Source: Gammaproteobacteria bacterium
Lineage (GTDB): Bacteria > Pseudomonadota > Gammaproteobacteria > DSM-16500
Assembly: GCA_021324305.1 (NCBI GenBank)
Contig: JAJPJI010000030.1
Span: 1-64,000, forward strand
Length of the DNA stretch: 64,000 nt
Reading direction: 5' to 3'
The position numbers and the translations under genes are program-made. The notes under the pieces are model-generated. The model ran no database searches and was not told the DNA's origin. It saw only the letters and a program-made list of their open reading frames with translations. This document shows positions 27,732-36,729 of the stretch, piece after piece. The stretch's first letter is position 1. Each line of letters opens with the position of its first letter.

Positions 27732-27806
27732 TGGTGGGCGATAGTGGTTTCGAACCACTGACCCCTACCGTGTGAAGGTAGTGCTCTCCCGCTGAGCTAA
27801 TCGCCC
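27732..27806 (-). tRNA. tRNA-Val (CAC)
   Basis: A 75-nt cloverleaf reads on the minus strand, with a GGGCGAT acceptor stem, GCTCAGCGGGAGAGC D-arm, anticodon stem CTACC/GGTAG with loop TTCACAC (anticodon CAC), GTTCGAAAC T-loop and an encoded CCA end. Confidence 0.95.
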
Positions 27807-27845
27807 ATGATGATCTGTTCTGCCAGCGCAGGATTCAGACCCGCA

Positions 27846-27874
27846 ATTTTAGGTGGGCATTGACCTGCCGTCAA
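27846..27874 (-). promoter_or_regulatory. Sigma-70 promoter of tRNA-Val
   Basis: On the minus strand TTGACG (27869-27874) and TAAAAT (27846-27851) are separated by 17 nt and lie about 40 nt upstream of the tRNA-Val 5' end. Confidence 0.7.
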
Positions 27875-28038
27875 TGTGTTATCCCCTTGTTAAGGCATGG
27901 AATGTTCAGTCGTTCCTTTTGTAAGCGGAATGGCCGAATTTTTTGAATTCGCATCCTGAACCAAGGTGGGTATATAATCCCCCCGCACATCCAAGACTGA
28001 TAACCATAACGAGGAAGATACCGGATATTGCCTGACCC

Positions 28039-29967
28039 ATGAAACTGAATCCACGAATTATTGTATTTGCGTTTTTTTATCTGTCCCAGGCGGTATTTGC
28101 CCAGGGTCATTCCACTGTCATTCCTGAAGTCAGACAATCAAATCAACCGGTCGTCAACAGGCGGTATGCCCAGGTTCAAACTACGCATATCAAGCGCGAA
28201 GAAATCAAGACCAGCCCGGCGACCAATTTGTCGGAATTGTTGTCCCAGGAACAAAGTATCGTCCGCGTCACAAATAATTCGATGGACAGCAGTCAGACGG
28301 CTTTGAGTATCCGTGGATTTGGGGACAATGCAGCAGCCAATTCGCTGATTTTAGTGGATGGCTTTCCGCTCACCAATGTCAGTTTGCTGACGCCCAATTT
28401 CAATTCAATCGCATTGGCGGACATCGAGCGTATTGATATCGTTCAAGGCAGCCAGGGTTCACTCTGGGGCGATCAGGCGGTGGGCGGTGTTGTTAATATC
28501 ATCACGCGCCATCCGGAAAAATTTGTTGCAGACGCGCAGCTTGGATTGGGCAGTTTTCAGCAAAATTATTTTAATGCATTGCTGGGGAGCAAATTTTCGA
28601 GCGGCTTCTTTTTCAAAGCGTTTGGCTTTACCAATAACACGGACAATTATCGCAAACATAATCATCAACGAAATGAATCCATTTATGGACAGTCTGGAAT
28701 TGATTACGCGCGCGGCACGCTGAGTATTGGATTTCAGTCTTCCGAAACCACTGTCATGTTTCCTGGCGGGTTATCACAGCAGCAATTTGACAGTGATGCA
28801 AGTCAGGCGGTCAATTTTAAAAATTTCAGCCATATTAAAACGCAAATATTACAACTGCTTGACAAGCATGAACTTAATCCCGATTTGATTCTTGAGACAC
28901 GGATATCTCATCAGCAAGTGGATGGTGATGGTGTCATTGGCTCAGCGTTTAATCGTAATGAATGGGAAAACAGCTTTAATCCGAAGCTGACCGGATTGAT
29001 CAGGGACAAAAAATTCACGCTTGGATATCTGGTTCAAAATAGCCAGTATAATTTCATCAATTCATCCATCCATGAAAGAGCGCATGCGGTACAAAATGAT
29101 GTCTATGCTCAAACCATTATTCCGCTCACAAATCTGGTTGATTTGACGCTGGGTGCCCGGTTGGCCTGGCAATATAATACGGCAGAAGAAATTATTGGAC
29201 AGCCTGTTGATTCCATGAATCGTGTGTTTGTCACCGAACAGGGGGTGTCTTATCACCCTTCCCCTGAATGGCAGTTTTTTATAAGAAGAGACGGAAATTT
29301 TCGTTTTCCCAAGGCAAATGAAGAGACCTGGTCGCCTCCCGGAACGGCAGTCTTGCAGACGCAAACGGGCGTTTCATATGAAGCAGGGATAACGCGGAAC
29401 ACGGATAAACAAAAATCGCAGCTAAATCTATATCAGCTCGAGTTAAATCATGAAATTGCATTTGATCCAACTCAGACGCCGGAACAACCGTTTGGACAGT
29501 ATCGGAATTTTGAAACGACCAGGCGTCGTGGCATAACCCTGACCGAATATTACCGGCTGACTCCAGAATTCGCCCTGGATGCGCAGATTAACTACGTGGA
29601 CCCCCGATTTGCTTCAGGTCCGTTTTCCGGAAAGCGGATTCCAGCGGTGCCAAGTTATACTGCCAATGCCGGTGTAAATTATGATTTCATTGAAAACTGG
29701 CGGGTGAAATATTCAGCATTGTACACGGGAGCGCGATTCGCTTCACTGGATGATGCCAATATCGGCAAGCGGCTGGGCGGTTACTGGATCAGTACAATCG
29801 CGCTGCAATATATCCGCAAATCGTTTGATGTCAGCTTTGAGATTGATAATATGTTCAATCAGAAATATTCAACCTATACGCTTTTTACTGCACCTTCCAA
29901 TTCCTATTTGTATTATCCGGGGGCAGGCAGAAGTTACCTATTAACCATCAAGACCAGTATAGATTAG
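28039..29967 (+). CDS. TonB-dependent outer-membrane receptor
   Basis: This 642-residue receptor imports a scarce ligand across the outer membrane using TonB energy. A signal peptide (FYLSQAVFA|QG) is followed by a plug domain: ATNLSELLSQEQSIVRV, SIRGFGDNAAANSLILVDG, IERIDIVQGSQGSLWGDQAV and GGVVNIIT. The remainder is a beta-barrel of alternating aromatic strands. The C-terminus (YLLTIKTSID) lacks the usual terminal aromatic. It is directly followed by a tonB gene (1-nt overlap), a Cys-containing mini-protein and a GRDP-like gene. A cobalamin riboswitch or Fur box was not evident upstream. The size and plug are BtuB/siderophore-like, but the ligand is unknown. Confidence 0.88.
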   Translation: MKLNPRIIVFAFFYLSQAVFAQGHSTVIPEVRQSNQPVVNRRYAQVQTTHIKREEIKTSPATNLSELLSQEQSIVRVTNNSMDSSQTALSIRGFGDNAAANSLILVDGFPLTNVSLLTPNFNSIALADIERIDIVQGSQGSLWGDQAVGGVVNIITRHPEKFVADAQLGLGSFQQNYFNALLGSKFSSGFFFKAFGFTNNTDNYRKHNHQRNESIYGQSGIDYARGTLSIGFQSSETTVMFPGGLSQQQFDSDASQAVNFKNFSHIKTQILQLLDKHELNPDLILETRISHQQVDGDGVIGSAFNRNEWENSFNPKLTGLIRDKKFTLGYLVQNSQYNFINSSIHERAHAVQNDVYAQTIIPLTNLVDLTLGARLAWQYNTAEEIIGQPVDSMNRVFVTEQGVSYHPSPEWQFFIRRDGNFRFPKANEETWSPPGTAVLQTQTGVSYEAGITRNTDKQKSQLNLYQLELNHEIAFDPTQTPEQPFGQYRNFETTRRRGITLTEYYRLTPEFALDAQINYVDPRFASGPFSGKRIPAVPSYTANAGVNYDFIENWRVKYSALYTGARFASLDDANIGKRLGGYWISTIALQYIRKSFDVSFEIDNMFNQKYSTYTLFTAPSNSYLYYPGAGRSYLLTIKTSID

Positions 29968-30629
29968 TGAATACGATCAAGATAAATAATACAAAAGTTT
30001 ATTATTTCCTGTCTCTTGCCCTGCATGTGACCGGGTTGCTGGCGTTGGTCATGAATCTGGATTTTTCCAGCGAAACGCCGACGGTTGGCGATCCATCCGT
30101 CCGGCTGGTTAACTCTTACATCTATGCCAGCGATTCCATGCAAACTTCTGCTCAAACTGCGGCTCGTGAAGTACAGAGCCGGACGGAAGCAAAATCCTTG
30201 CCGGCAAAAAAAATGGATGCCGGCATCACTATCCAAAAAGCGGCGCGGCGTGTGATCAAAAGCGAAAAAAAAGCACCCGCGGCAAATGATGCGGTTAATC
30301 AGGCGGCGCAGCACTCTGTTTCTGCAAAAAGCAGTAACGGAGCGCCGACCGAGGAATTGCTCGCTTTTTTGCATGCTGCGATACAGAAGCAGCAGCGTTA
30401 TCCTGAAAGTGCCATGCAAATGGAGCGTCAAGGCAGGGCAACAGTGAAGTTTATGCTGTTCACGGACGGTTCCATCAACAACGTGCGAATCAGCAAATCT
30501 AGCGGCACAGAGAGTCTTGATAATGCGGCGCTCGCGGCTGTGCGCGATGCGGCGCCATTTCAGGGTGTGGACAAGTATATGACGGATGCGGGCGAATTCA
30601 GTATCGATGTGGTCTTCGAATTATCTTGA
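29967..30629 (+). CDS. tonB: Energy transducer TonB
   Basis: This 220-residue TonB-type protein links the proton motive force to the receptor encoded upstream. It has one N-terminal membrane anchor (about residues 12-32) and a periplasmic spacer rich in Ala and Lys that lacks the classic Pro repeats. The C-terminal TonB domain (about 130-220) includes QQRYPESAMQMERQGRATV, SINNVRISKSSGTESLDNAA and the final VVFELS. The GTG start overlaps the receptor stop (TAGTG), so it is coupled. ExbB and ExbD are not in the window. Confidence 0.85.
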   Translation: MNTIKINNTKVYYFLSLALHVTGLLALVMNLDFSSETPTVGDPSVRLVNSYIYASDSMQTSAQTAAREVQSRTEAKSLPAKKMDAGITIQKAARRVIKSEKKAPAANDAVNQAAQHSVSAKSSNGAPTEELLAFLHAAIQKQQRYPESAMQMERQGRATVKFMLFTDGSINNVRISKSSGTESLDNAALAAVRDAAPFQGVDKYMTDAGEFSIDVVFELS

Positions 30630-30708
30630 AATGCCGATAGCTCTGGAGTAGATTTTGCGCGTGTTCGGTTCAACGCCGTGCGTTTCTGGTACAAAGAGGA
30701 CAGTCAAT

Positions 30709-30870
30709 ATGAAAAATCAAATAACAGAAAACCAACTCACTGCTTCACTGGATGAAATTTTCATGGTGCCTTCAAGAGAAATCAGGACGGAGCGTTTTTC
30801 GCCCGAAAAGCAGGCGTCTTCCGCAGATTGCAGCGGAAAGTGCAATGGTGTTTGTCACGGGATGGCTTGA
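30709..30870 (+). CDS. 53-residue peptide with C-terminal Cys-x3-Cys-x3-Cys-His
   Basis: This small gene is supported by its place between tonB and the GRDP-like gene and by its own ATG at 30709 after an AGAGGACA ribosome site. The peptide has a charged 40-residue leader-like part (MKNQITENQLTASLDEIFMV at its start) and a Cys/Gly-rich end, CSGKCNGVCHG, with cysteines 41, 45 and 49. No signal peptide is seen. The leader-plus-core shape suggests either a modified-peptide (RiPP-type) precursor or a metal-binding mini-protein. I cannot assign it to a family. The stop is 8 nt before the likely start of the next gene. Confidence 0.55.
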   Translation: MKNQITENQLTASLDEIFMVPSREIRTERFSPEKQASSADCSGKCNGVCHGMA

Positions 30871-30878
30871 TCAGTCTG

Positions 30879-31316
30879 ATGGCAATGACTGAACACTCGA
30901 ATGGGGCGGTGAAAAATCCGCGCAATATCAGTCTGGACGAAGCAAGACGATATATAGATCAACTGGATTTAAGCTATATCGTTGAAGCCATGTGCGCGCC
31001 CCATTATCCCTTGCCTAGATGGACACTGTCTGACGCTAATCATTGTTGTCGGTTATACAAGAATTTTCTTTATCTTTTCAAGAAGCACTTGCCATTTCCC
31101 CTGGTGCCTACCAGGGAAATCGATGAGTTCTGGCATAATCATATTTTGTATACCCAGCAGTATTTTCGTGATTGCGAGAATATTTTTGGCCATTATTTAC
31201 ACCATGCTCCCGCGTCTCCCGCAGATAATCCGCAACAGTTGATTGATAATTTCCAGGTTACCAAACGGCTGTACCTTGAAGAGTTTAATCAGCCTCTGGT
31301 GCTGGAGCGCGGATAG
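30879..31316 (+). CDS. GRDP-like (DUF1399) protein
   Basis: This protein of about 145 residues resembles the 'glycine-rich domain-containing protein-like' family. The diagnostic stretch is REIDEFWHNHILYTQQYFRD, followed by C-x5-FGHYLHHAP, where the invariant Trp, His and Cys are present. No enzyme activity is established for the family. ATG 30879 is chosen, with ATG 30885 as an alternative; a longer frame through TTG 30828 would overlap the small peptide gene. Position after receptor, TonB and the Cys peptide suggests it acts on, or with, that peptide. Confidence 0.7.
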   Translation: MAMTEHSNGAVKNPRNISLDEARRYIDQLDLSYIVEAMCAPHYPLPRWTLSDANHCCRLYKNFLYLFKKHLPFPLVPTREIDEFWHNHILYTQQYFRDCENIFGHYLHHAPASPADNPQQLIDNFQVTKRLYLEEFNQPLVLERG

Positions 31317-31403
31317 AGTGGTCCTGGGCATACGATTTTAATCCGGACACTGCTACAATAGCCTCCTTTCAATCATTTTGAATATGCAAGGTAACCGTAA
31401 CCC

Positions 31404-32816
31404 ATGAATACCGTTCGTACACGATTTGCGCCAAGTCCTACCGGATTTTTACATATAGGCGGGGCACGGACTGCGCTCTATTGCTGGCTTTATGCCCGCA
31501 AGATGCGCGGCACGTTTATTCTTCGAATTGAGGATACTGACCTTGAGCGCTCGACGACCGAATCGGTGCAAGCCATCCTGGATGGAATGGACTGGCTTAA
31601 CCTGGGATATGATGAAGGCCCGTTTTACCAAACCAAACGCTTTCACCGTTATCATGAAGTGATAGAGCAAATGCTGAAAGAGGGAACCGCCTATCGCTGC
31701 TACTGCTCAAAAGAGCGCCTTGAGAAACTGCGTGAAGAGCAGATGGCGCGCAAGGAAAAGCCCCGCTACGATGGCAAATGCAGGAACTTGACCGAGCCGG
31801 GTGAAGGGCCGTTTGTAGTCCGTTTCAAAAATCCACTGGATGGCACGGTTGCGTTCGATGATCTTATTCGCGGACGGGTCAGTTTCGCAAACCTTGAACT
31901 CGACGATCTGATTATCGCGCGCAGCGATGGTTCTCCTACGTATAATTTCACAGTGGTTGTCGATGACTGGGACATGAAGATTACCCATGTTATACGCGGT
32001 GACGATCACATTAACAACACGCCGCGACAAATCAATATCCTGCGTGCACTGGGAGCGACGCCGCCCTTGTATGCGCATGTGCCTATGATTCTGGGCAGCG
32101 ATGGTAAGCGGCTTTCCAAGCGTCACGGTGCGGTGAGTGTATTGCAGTATCGCGAAGATGGCTATCTTCCCGAAGCATTGTTGAATTATCTTGCGCGTCT
32201 GGGCTGGTCACACGGAGATCAGGAGATTTTTTCAATCAGCGAATTAATTGAATATTTTGATATCAAGGATATCAACAGGGCGCCAGCCGCATTCAATCAG
32301 GAAAAACTGCTTTGGCTGAATCAGCATTACATGAAGAATTCCGACCCTGAACATGTGGCAAGAGAATTGCTTTGGCATATGGAACAGTTGGGCATTGATA
32401 TCAAACACGGCCCGCCGCTTACTGAAATCATCAAAGTCCAGGCGGAGCGGACCAAAACCTTGCGAGAGATGGCTGAACGCAGCCGGTATTTCTATGAATC
32501 CGTCGTGTTGACTGATGAAATGAAAGCGCATATTACGCCTGAAATCCTCCCCGCCCTGATCATGGTCAGTGACAGACTGGCTAACCTGCCTGAATGGACA
32601 AAGGAAGGAATACATGAAATTCTCGCGAGCACGGCCGAGATTCACGGCCTTAAATTGGGCAAACTGGCTCAGCCTGTCAGAATTGTTGTGACCGGTGGAA
32701 CCGTATCGCCGCCGATTGATGACACAATGGTATTGATTGGCCGGGAACGTGTTCTTGAACGGCTGAAGCGCATACATGACCTCGACATGCTCAGCGAGGT
32801 GGAAGACAAGGGATAG
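31404..32816 (+). CDS. gltX: Glutamyl-tRNA synthetase
   Basis: GltX charges tRNA-Glu with glutamate. The 470-residue class I synthetase has the HIGH-type motif [17 protein letters not shown] at the N-terminus and the KMSKS-type [18 protein letters not shown], with the FEDLIRG-like and [19 protein letters not shown] blocks between. Length and order match the canonical discriminating enzyme. Its tRNA-Glu substrate gene lies 350 nt downstream on the same strand. Confidence 0.97.
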   Translation: MNTVRTRFAPSPTGFLHIGGARTALYCWLYARKMRGTFILRIEDTDLERSTTESVQAILDGMDWLNLGYDEGPFYQTKRFHRYHEVIEQMLKEGTAYRCYCSKERLEKLREEQMARKEKPRYDGKCRNLTEPGEGPFVVRFKNPLDGTVAFDDLIRGRVSFANLELDDLIIARSDGSPTYNFTVVVDDWDMKITHVIRGDDHINNTPRQINILRALGATPPLYAHVPMILGSDGKRLSKRHGAVSVLQYREDGYLPEALLNYLARLGWSHGDQEIFSISELIEYFDIKDINRAPAAFNQEKLLWLNQHYMKNSDPEHVARELLWHMEQLGIDIKHGPPLTEIIKVQAERTKTLREMAERSRYFYESVVLTDEMKAHITPEILPALIMVSDRLANLPEWTKEGIHEILASTAEIHGLKLGKLAQPVRIVVTGGTVSPPIDDTMVLIGRERVLERLKRIHDLDMLSEVEDKG

Positions 32817-32844
32817 TTTGATCGTTTGCGGTTGTCATGTCGCT

Positions 32845-32872
32845 TGTCATCCCAGCCAAAGCCGGGATGACA
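32845..32872. repeat. Palindromic intergenic repeat downstream of gltX
   Basis: A 28-bp near-perfect palindrome (TGTCATCCC, then about 9 nt, then CGGGATGACA) follows the gltX stop and could form a hairpin. It belongs to the same dispersed family as the copies near 25.1, 58.1 and 62 kb. The rest of 32817-33023 holds nothing recognisable. Confidence 0.75.
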
Positions 32873-33023
32873 GGGGAAATGACTAGCAGGAAGACGATAC
32901 CGGGATCACAATCCGGCATGCCAATACGAGGTCCTTTAAGTCTTTGGATTCACTTGAGTAAATTCCGTCATGCAGTTGATGGAAAATCATTGCAGCATAA
33001 TAAAAAAATTTCAGCCTTTTTTG

Positions 33024-33052
33024 TTGACAAACCGCGGCTTGCTCCCTAGAAT
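33024..33052 (+). promoter_or_regulatory. Sigma-70 promoter of the tRNA-Ala/tRNA-Glu unit
   Basis: TTGACA (33024-33029) and TAGAAT (33047-33052) are 17 nt apart and end 22 nt before tRNA-Ala. The GC-rich stretch after the -10 box (CGCGTC) resembles a stringent discriminator, as expected for a stable-RNA promoter. Confidence 0.85.
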
Positions 33053-33074
33053 CGCGTCTCTCGTAAGCTATTAC

Positions 33075-33147
<73 letters not shown>

Positions 33148-33162
33148 ATGTGACGTTCATAC

Positions 33163-33238
33163 GTCCCCATCGTCTAGAGGCCTAGGACATCGCCCTTTCA
33201 CGGCGGTAACGGGGGTTCGAATCCCCCTGGGGACGCCA
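33163..33238 (+). tRNA. tRNA-Glu (TTC)
   Basis: The 76-nt cloverleaf with encoded CCA has acceptor GTCCCCA/TGGGGAC, anticodon arm CGCCCTTTCACGGCG (anticodon TTC) and T-loop GTTCGAATC. It lies 15 nt after tRNA-Ala and is probably co-transcribed with it. Confidence 0.96.
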
Positions 33239-33280
33239 TTTGTTGGGTTCGTTCTGTAATATCCCTTTCTGGAAGCCATC

Positions 33281-34180
33281 ATGAGCCTGAAACGATTAAT
33301 TTATTCCTGCATGTTCATACTTACGTTAAGTTATGCATTCTTTGTTCAGGCACGCCCCGAGAGCAAGGCGGTTGCTCCCTTTCGCATTGCCGGTAATCTT
33401 TATTATGTTGGCGATAATTATCAGGCTGATTATTTAATTGTGACATCTCAGGGAAATATTCTTATCAACAGTGGTTACGAGGCGGATGTTGCAAAGATAA
33501 GAGCGAGTGTCGAAAAACTTGGATTTAAATTCAATGATACAAAAATATTTCTCATTAGCCATGCGCACGGTGATCATAATGGAGGCGGCGCTTTAATTAA
33601 AAAGCAAACTGGCGCGCAATACATGGTGATGGATGCGGATGTGCCCGTCGTGGAATCGGGCGGCAAAACCGATTTTCAATATGGAAATAGCAGGGACTTG
33701 GATAATTTTTATCAGCCAGTCAAGGTAGACCGGATATTGCACGACGGCGATCAAGTGAAGCTTGCTGATACAGTGCTTGTTGCGCATCATACCGGCGGAC
33801 ATACAAAAGGCTGCACGACATGGACGATGCGGGTGAGTGAAAATGGTAAAACCTATCATGTTGTCATCGTTGGCGGTCCGTTTGTCAATCCGGGATATAA
33901 GCTTGTTAATAACATTGCTTACCCGAAAATTGCCCGGGATTACGAACATATGTTTAAAACATTGAAGTCCTTGCCATGCGATATTTTCCTTGGCGCTCAT
34001 GGCATGTATTTCAATCTTGATAAAAAATATGCTCTTCTGGGTAAAGACAAGAAAAATCCATTTGTTGATCCTGAAGGCTATAAAAAATTTATCGCGCAAA
34101 AGGAAGCAGATTTTTATAGTGAACTGGCCAGGCAAAATGCTGTTGCAAGGCGGGATGTTAATAAACCTGAACATCAATGA
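33281..34180 (+). CDS. Subclass B3 metallo-beta-lactamase homologue
   Basis: This 299-residue periplasmic protein has a signal peptide (about 1-24, ending VQA) and a metallo-beta-lactamase fold. The zinc ligands are all present: H94, H96, D98 and H99 in SHAHGDHNGG, H174 in HTGGHTKGCTTW, and H240 in LGAHGMYFNL. The H-x-H-x-D-H motif with the GHTxGC(T)T(T)W block and no Zn2 cysteine indicates subclass B3, as in L1, GOB and the Legionella enzyme FEZ-1. It probably hydrolyses beta-lactams, but the sequence alone does not prove activity. The gene stands alone after tRNA-Glu, without mobile-element sequence, so it is likely chromosomal and intrinsic. Confidence 0.82.
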   Translation: MSLKRLIYSCMFILTLSYAFFVQARPESKAVAPFRIAGNLYYVGDNYQADYLIVTSQGNILINSGYEADVAKIRASVEKLGFKFNDTKIFLISHAHGDHNGGGALIKKQTGAQYMVMDADVPVVESGGKTDFQYGNSRDLDNFYQPVKVDRILHDGDQVKLADTVLVAHHTGGHTKGCTTWTMRVSENGKTYHVVIVGGPFVNPGYKLVNNIAYPKIARDYEHMFKTLKSLPCDIFLGAHGMYFNLDKKYALLGKDKKNPFVDPEGYKKFIAQKEADFYSELARQNAVARRDVNKPEHQ

Positions 34181-34390
34181 GAATATTTCTTATCTAGGAC
34201 AAAAACTCAGGATTGCAGTCCATGGGGTCCCTTAAGAATTGGTTTTCTGACGAAGTGCGAAAATCCCTGATCCGCAGCGCAATAAAACCCCAACATATTG
34301 TATAATTGATACTTTTTTCAATAAAAAATATCAATTAACACCTATAATTAAAGGAGAAAATAGGAGAAAGGCAAACAACGAGGCGACATC

Positions 34391-35405
34391 ATGAGTAATT
34401 ACGATTGAGTAATTACGATCTTGTAGTAGTAGGAATGGGTCCTGTGGGGCTGGCTGCTGCTTATGAGGCTGCCAAAAACGGAAATAAAGTGTTACTCATT
34501 GAGAAAAGGTCGGAAGAACAGGCCGCTGTACGGCCGCAAGTGGCTGTGCTGGATCCCGCACGAAAACAGCAGTTAATGCAAATGATTGGGCCTGAAGACA
34601 GGCTGGATCTGGATGATATTAAATTCCTCGATGCTCTCGCGCAATCCGCTGAAATAAAATTACGCGATGTGCAAAAATTCATATTGAATCGTATAAAAAA
34701 TTTAAACAAGCAATGCATTCAAAACGCTCATGAACCGATTATAGATCTTAGCTATGGTACACAACTGTCCGCTGTTGATCTTAAAAATGGATCTGGTGAA
34801 ATTAAGGTTGGCGAGGAAAAAAAGCCTATTCAATTCGAACATTTGGTTGCCGCCGATGGCGCAAGTTCTGAAACACTTGAATTGGTCAATGCGAATCTGG
34901 AAAAATCAGGTGAAAAACCTCTTCAAAGAAAGACTCCAAGAGACATGAAGCATCTGGAGGAAACTTTTTTGAATGTTTAATTGCAGCAAAAGATAAATCC
35001 CATCCGCTTTACAAGATGGCGCAAAAAAATATAACCATGCCGGTAATGGATGACGTTATTAAATATGTTAGCGAATACCTTAGTGGTGGAGAATGTAAGA
35101 ATAAAATTCTTAATCAATTAGTATCAGTTGATACTAAAGTTCTGGGAGAAGTGCTAAAAAGATCTGCACCCCAAGATCAAAACATTGATACTTTGAACTG
35201 GATGCAAATCATAGACCAGTTAATAAAAAATTCATTAACTGTTTTAAATGAAATCAAGGGTAATAAGGAGTTGCAACAATCCTCCAAATTCAAGTTCTCT
35301 TCTGCGGCCTCTTCATTTTTCTCGCATTTTCGCACACCTGCAAACGATAGAAAAATCGAGGAAGAGATCAATGAGAAGCAGAGAAGAAAAAGCATAAGTA
35401 CATAA
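34391..35405 (+). pseudogene. Broken FAD-dependent oxidoreductase gene
   Basis: An N-terminal FAD-binding Rossmann segment (DLVVVGMGPVGLAAAYEAAK, then LLIEKRSE) and an ADGAS motif identify a flavin oxidoreductase of the monooxygenase type. Two lesions are visible. A 14-bp tandem duplication (34392-34405 and 34406-34419) directly after ATG 34391 creates an early TGA, leaving only TTG 34405 to open the frame. A run of six T (34965-34970) ends the frame at 34980, whereas with seven T the reading would continue as FFECLIAAKDKSHPLYKM into the downstream frame that stops at 35405. Together the pieces would give about 330 residues. The open stretches are 191 and 129 residues. A sequencing error at the T run is possible but would not explain the duplication. 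Confidence 0.65.
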
Positions 35406-35452
35406 GTTTTAATAAATTGAAGAATGTAATAACGTGTTAATCTTTCATTTTT

Positions 35453-35818
35453 CTAGATACGATCCAGGTCTCTTTTGGTTAGTTCGCTGCAGGCATTGCC
35501 CGTATTCAGTGTAGTTCTGGGTTCAATCAGCATGACATGCACTTCTTCATCTGCGACAGGCATATGTTCCACGCCTTTTGGAATGGTGACAAATTCGCCT
35601 TCATTGAGATAAATGTCCTTATCTCTGAGTTTGATTAACAGCGTTCCTTTGATGACAAAGAATAATTCATCCTCATTATCATGTTTGTGCCAGACAAACT
35701 CGCCTTTGAATTTTGCGAATTTGATATGAGCGTCGTTTAAATCGCCCACTATTTTGGGGGACCAGTAATCATTGAACAGGGCCATTTTGCTTGGCGGGTT
35801 GACTTTTTCTATACTCAT
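35453..35818 (-). CDS. Cupin-domain protein
   Basis: This single-domain cupin of 121 residues has the two metal-binding motifs: WHKHDNEDELFFVIKG (His, His, Glu) and VTIPKGVEHMPVA (His). Such small cupins bind a divalent metal and may act as sugar-phosphate isomerases, dioxygenases or sensors; the sequence does not discriminate. ATG 35818 (MSIEKVNP) is chosen over a longer frame to 35884 because the extra residues do not look like cupin sequence. No neighbour suggests a pathway. Confidence 0.8.
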   Translation of the reverse strand: MSIEKVNPPSKMALFNDYWSPKIVGDLNDAHIKFAKFKGEFVWHKHDNEDELFFVIKGTLLIKLRDKDIYLNEGEFVTIPKGVEHMPVADEEVHVMLIEPRTTLNTGNACSELTKRDLDRI

Positions 35819-35910
35819 GTTGTAAATCTCGATTATTGAACTGTTATGAGCGTTAGGCACATGATAACAGATGGGTTTGACCACGCATATCCAGGCAATC
35901 AGATAATAAA

Positions 35911-36253
35911 GGCTTTGTTGAATAAGTCTACTTGCCTGTCATCCCGGCGCAGGCCGGGATCCATCCCGAATTTATTTTATACGGTAACTGCCAGGCATAC
36001 CAGATCATTCGATACCGCGCAAAGGTAGCGGGAAAATTTCACGAACGGTTAAAACACACCGAATGGTAATATCAGCATATCATTTTGGCCGTCTTTGTTT
36101 ACCTGTTCTTTCGGTTTGATGCCATTTTTTGATCGATTCGTTATCAAACCAAAAAAGTAATTCTTCCACGATAAACCAATGCTTCGTTATAATCTTCCGG
36201 TTGGGCCCGGCCTGCGCCGGGATGACAGGCAAGTAGACTTATTCAACAAAGCC
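35911..36253. mobile_element. Miniature inverted-repeat element with IS903-like ends
   Basis: A 343-bp element is bounded by perfect 48-bp inverted repeats (35911-35958 and 36206-36253). The outermost bases GGCTTTGTTGAATAAGTC match the known terminal repeat of IS903 (IS5 family) except near position 16. The inner part of each arm contains the dispersed TGTCATCCCGGCG...GCCGGG palindrome. The 247-bp centre has no open frame of note, so this is a non-autonomous (MITE-type) derivative that would need a transposase in trans. The 9-bp target duplication expected for IS903 is not seen in the flanks. The element ends 31 bp before the next start codon. Confidence 0.75.
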
Positions 36254-36284
36254 AAAATAAATGAATTTGACAAGGAGGCAAAAC

Positions 36285-36716
36285 ATGCTTAAAAAAATCA
36301 TAATCGGCTTTGTCTATCTGCTAATTTCAAGTTCAGTGTCTGCCTCTCCTGCTGGCGATGTCAAGCATGTTGCTGAAACAATGCAGGCAATGACCATGGC
36401 CTGGAATAAAGGCGATCTGAATGCATTCGTCTCATACTATAAAAATTCCAATACCTCGACCTATGTTTCTTCCACAATCATTGTTGGGTATAAAAATATT
36501 GCCGAGAGATATAGAACCCATTATCCGGACAGACATGCAATGGGCAAATTATCAGTTTCGAATCTGCGCATTCAATTACTTTCTCCGGTCTATGCCATGG
36601 TCATAGGAAACTGGTTGCTGCGCAGGACGGGTAAACATGAGATTGGCGGTGTGTTTACACTGCTGTGGGAAAATACAGGCAAAGGATGGAAAATTGTGGT
36701 CGATCATACTTCGTGA
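36285..36716 (+). CDS. Exported NTF2-like (DUF4440/SnoaL-type) protein
   Basis: This 143-residue protein has a signal peptide (about 1-21, ending VSAS) and a cone-fold domain typical of DUF4440: ETMQAMTMAWNKGDLNAFVS, then a GYKNIAERYRTHYP helix and the final strand-rich GVFTLLWENTGKGWKIVVDH. The family includes ketosteroid-isomerase-like proteins of varied or no activity. ATG 36285 follows an AAGGAGG site. The MITE lies immediately upstream, so its own promoter may be altered or supplied by the element. Confidence 0.75.
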   Translation: MLKKIIIGFVYLLISSSVSASPAGDVKHVAETMQAMTMAWNKGDLNAFVSYYKNSNTSTYVSSTIIVGYKNIAERYRTHYPDRHAMGKLSVSNLRIQLLSPVYAMVIGNWLLRRTGKHEIGGVFTLLWENTGKGWKIVVDHTS

Positions 36717-36729
36717 TGTCGCAAAATAC

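Noticed and set aside
27807-28038. Cobalamin riboswitch before the TonB receptor
   Set aside because: No B12-box-like conserved core is found in the leader. The region contains the tRNA-Val promoter on the other strand instead.
35902-36262. Nine-base target duplication around the MITE
   Set aside because: The flanks share only a short A run (AAA), so no convincing duplication is present. The element call rests on the inverted repeats alone.
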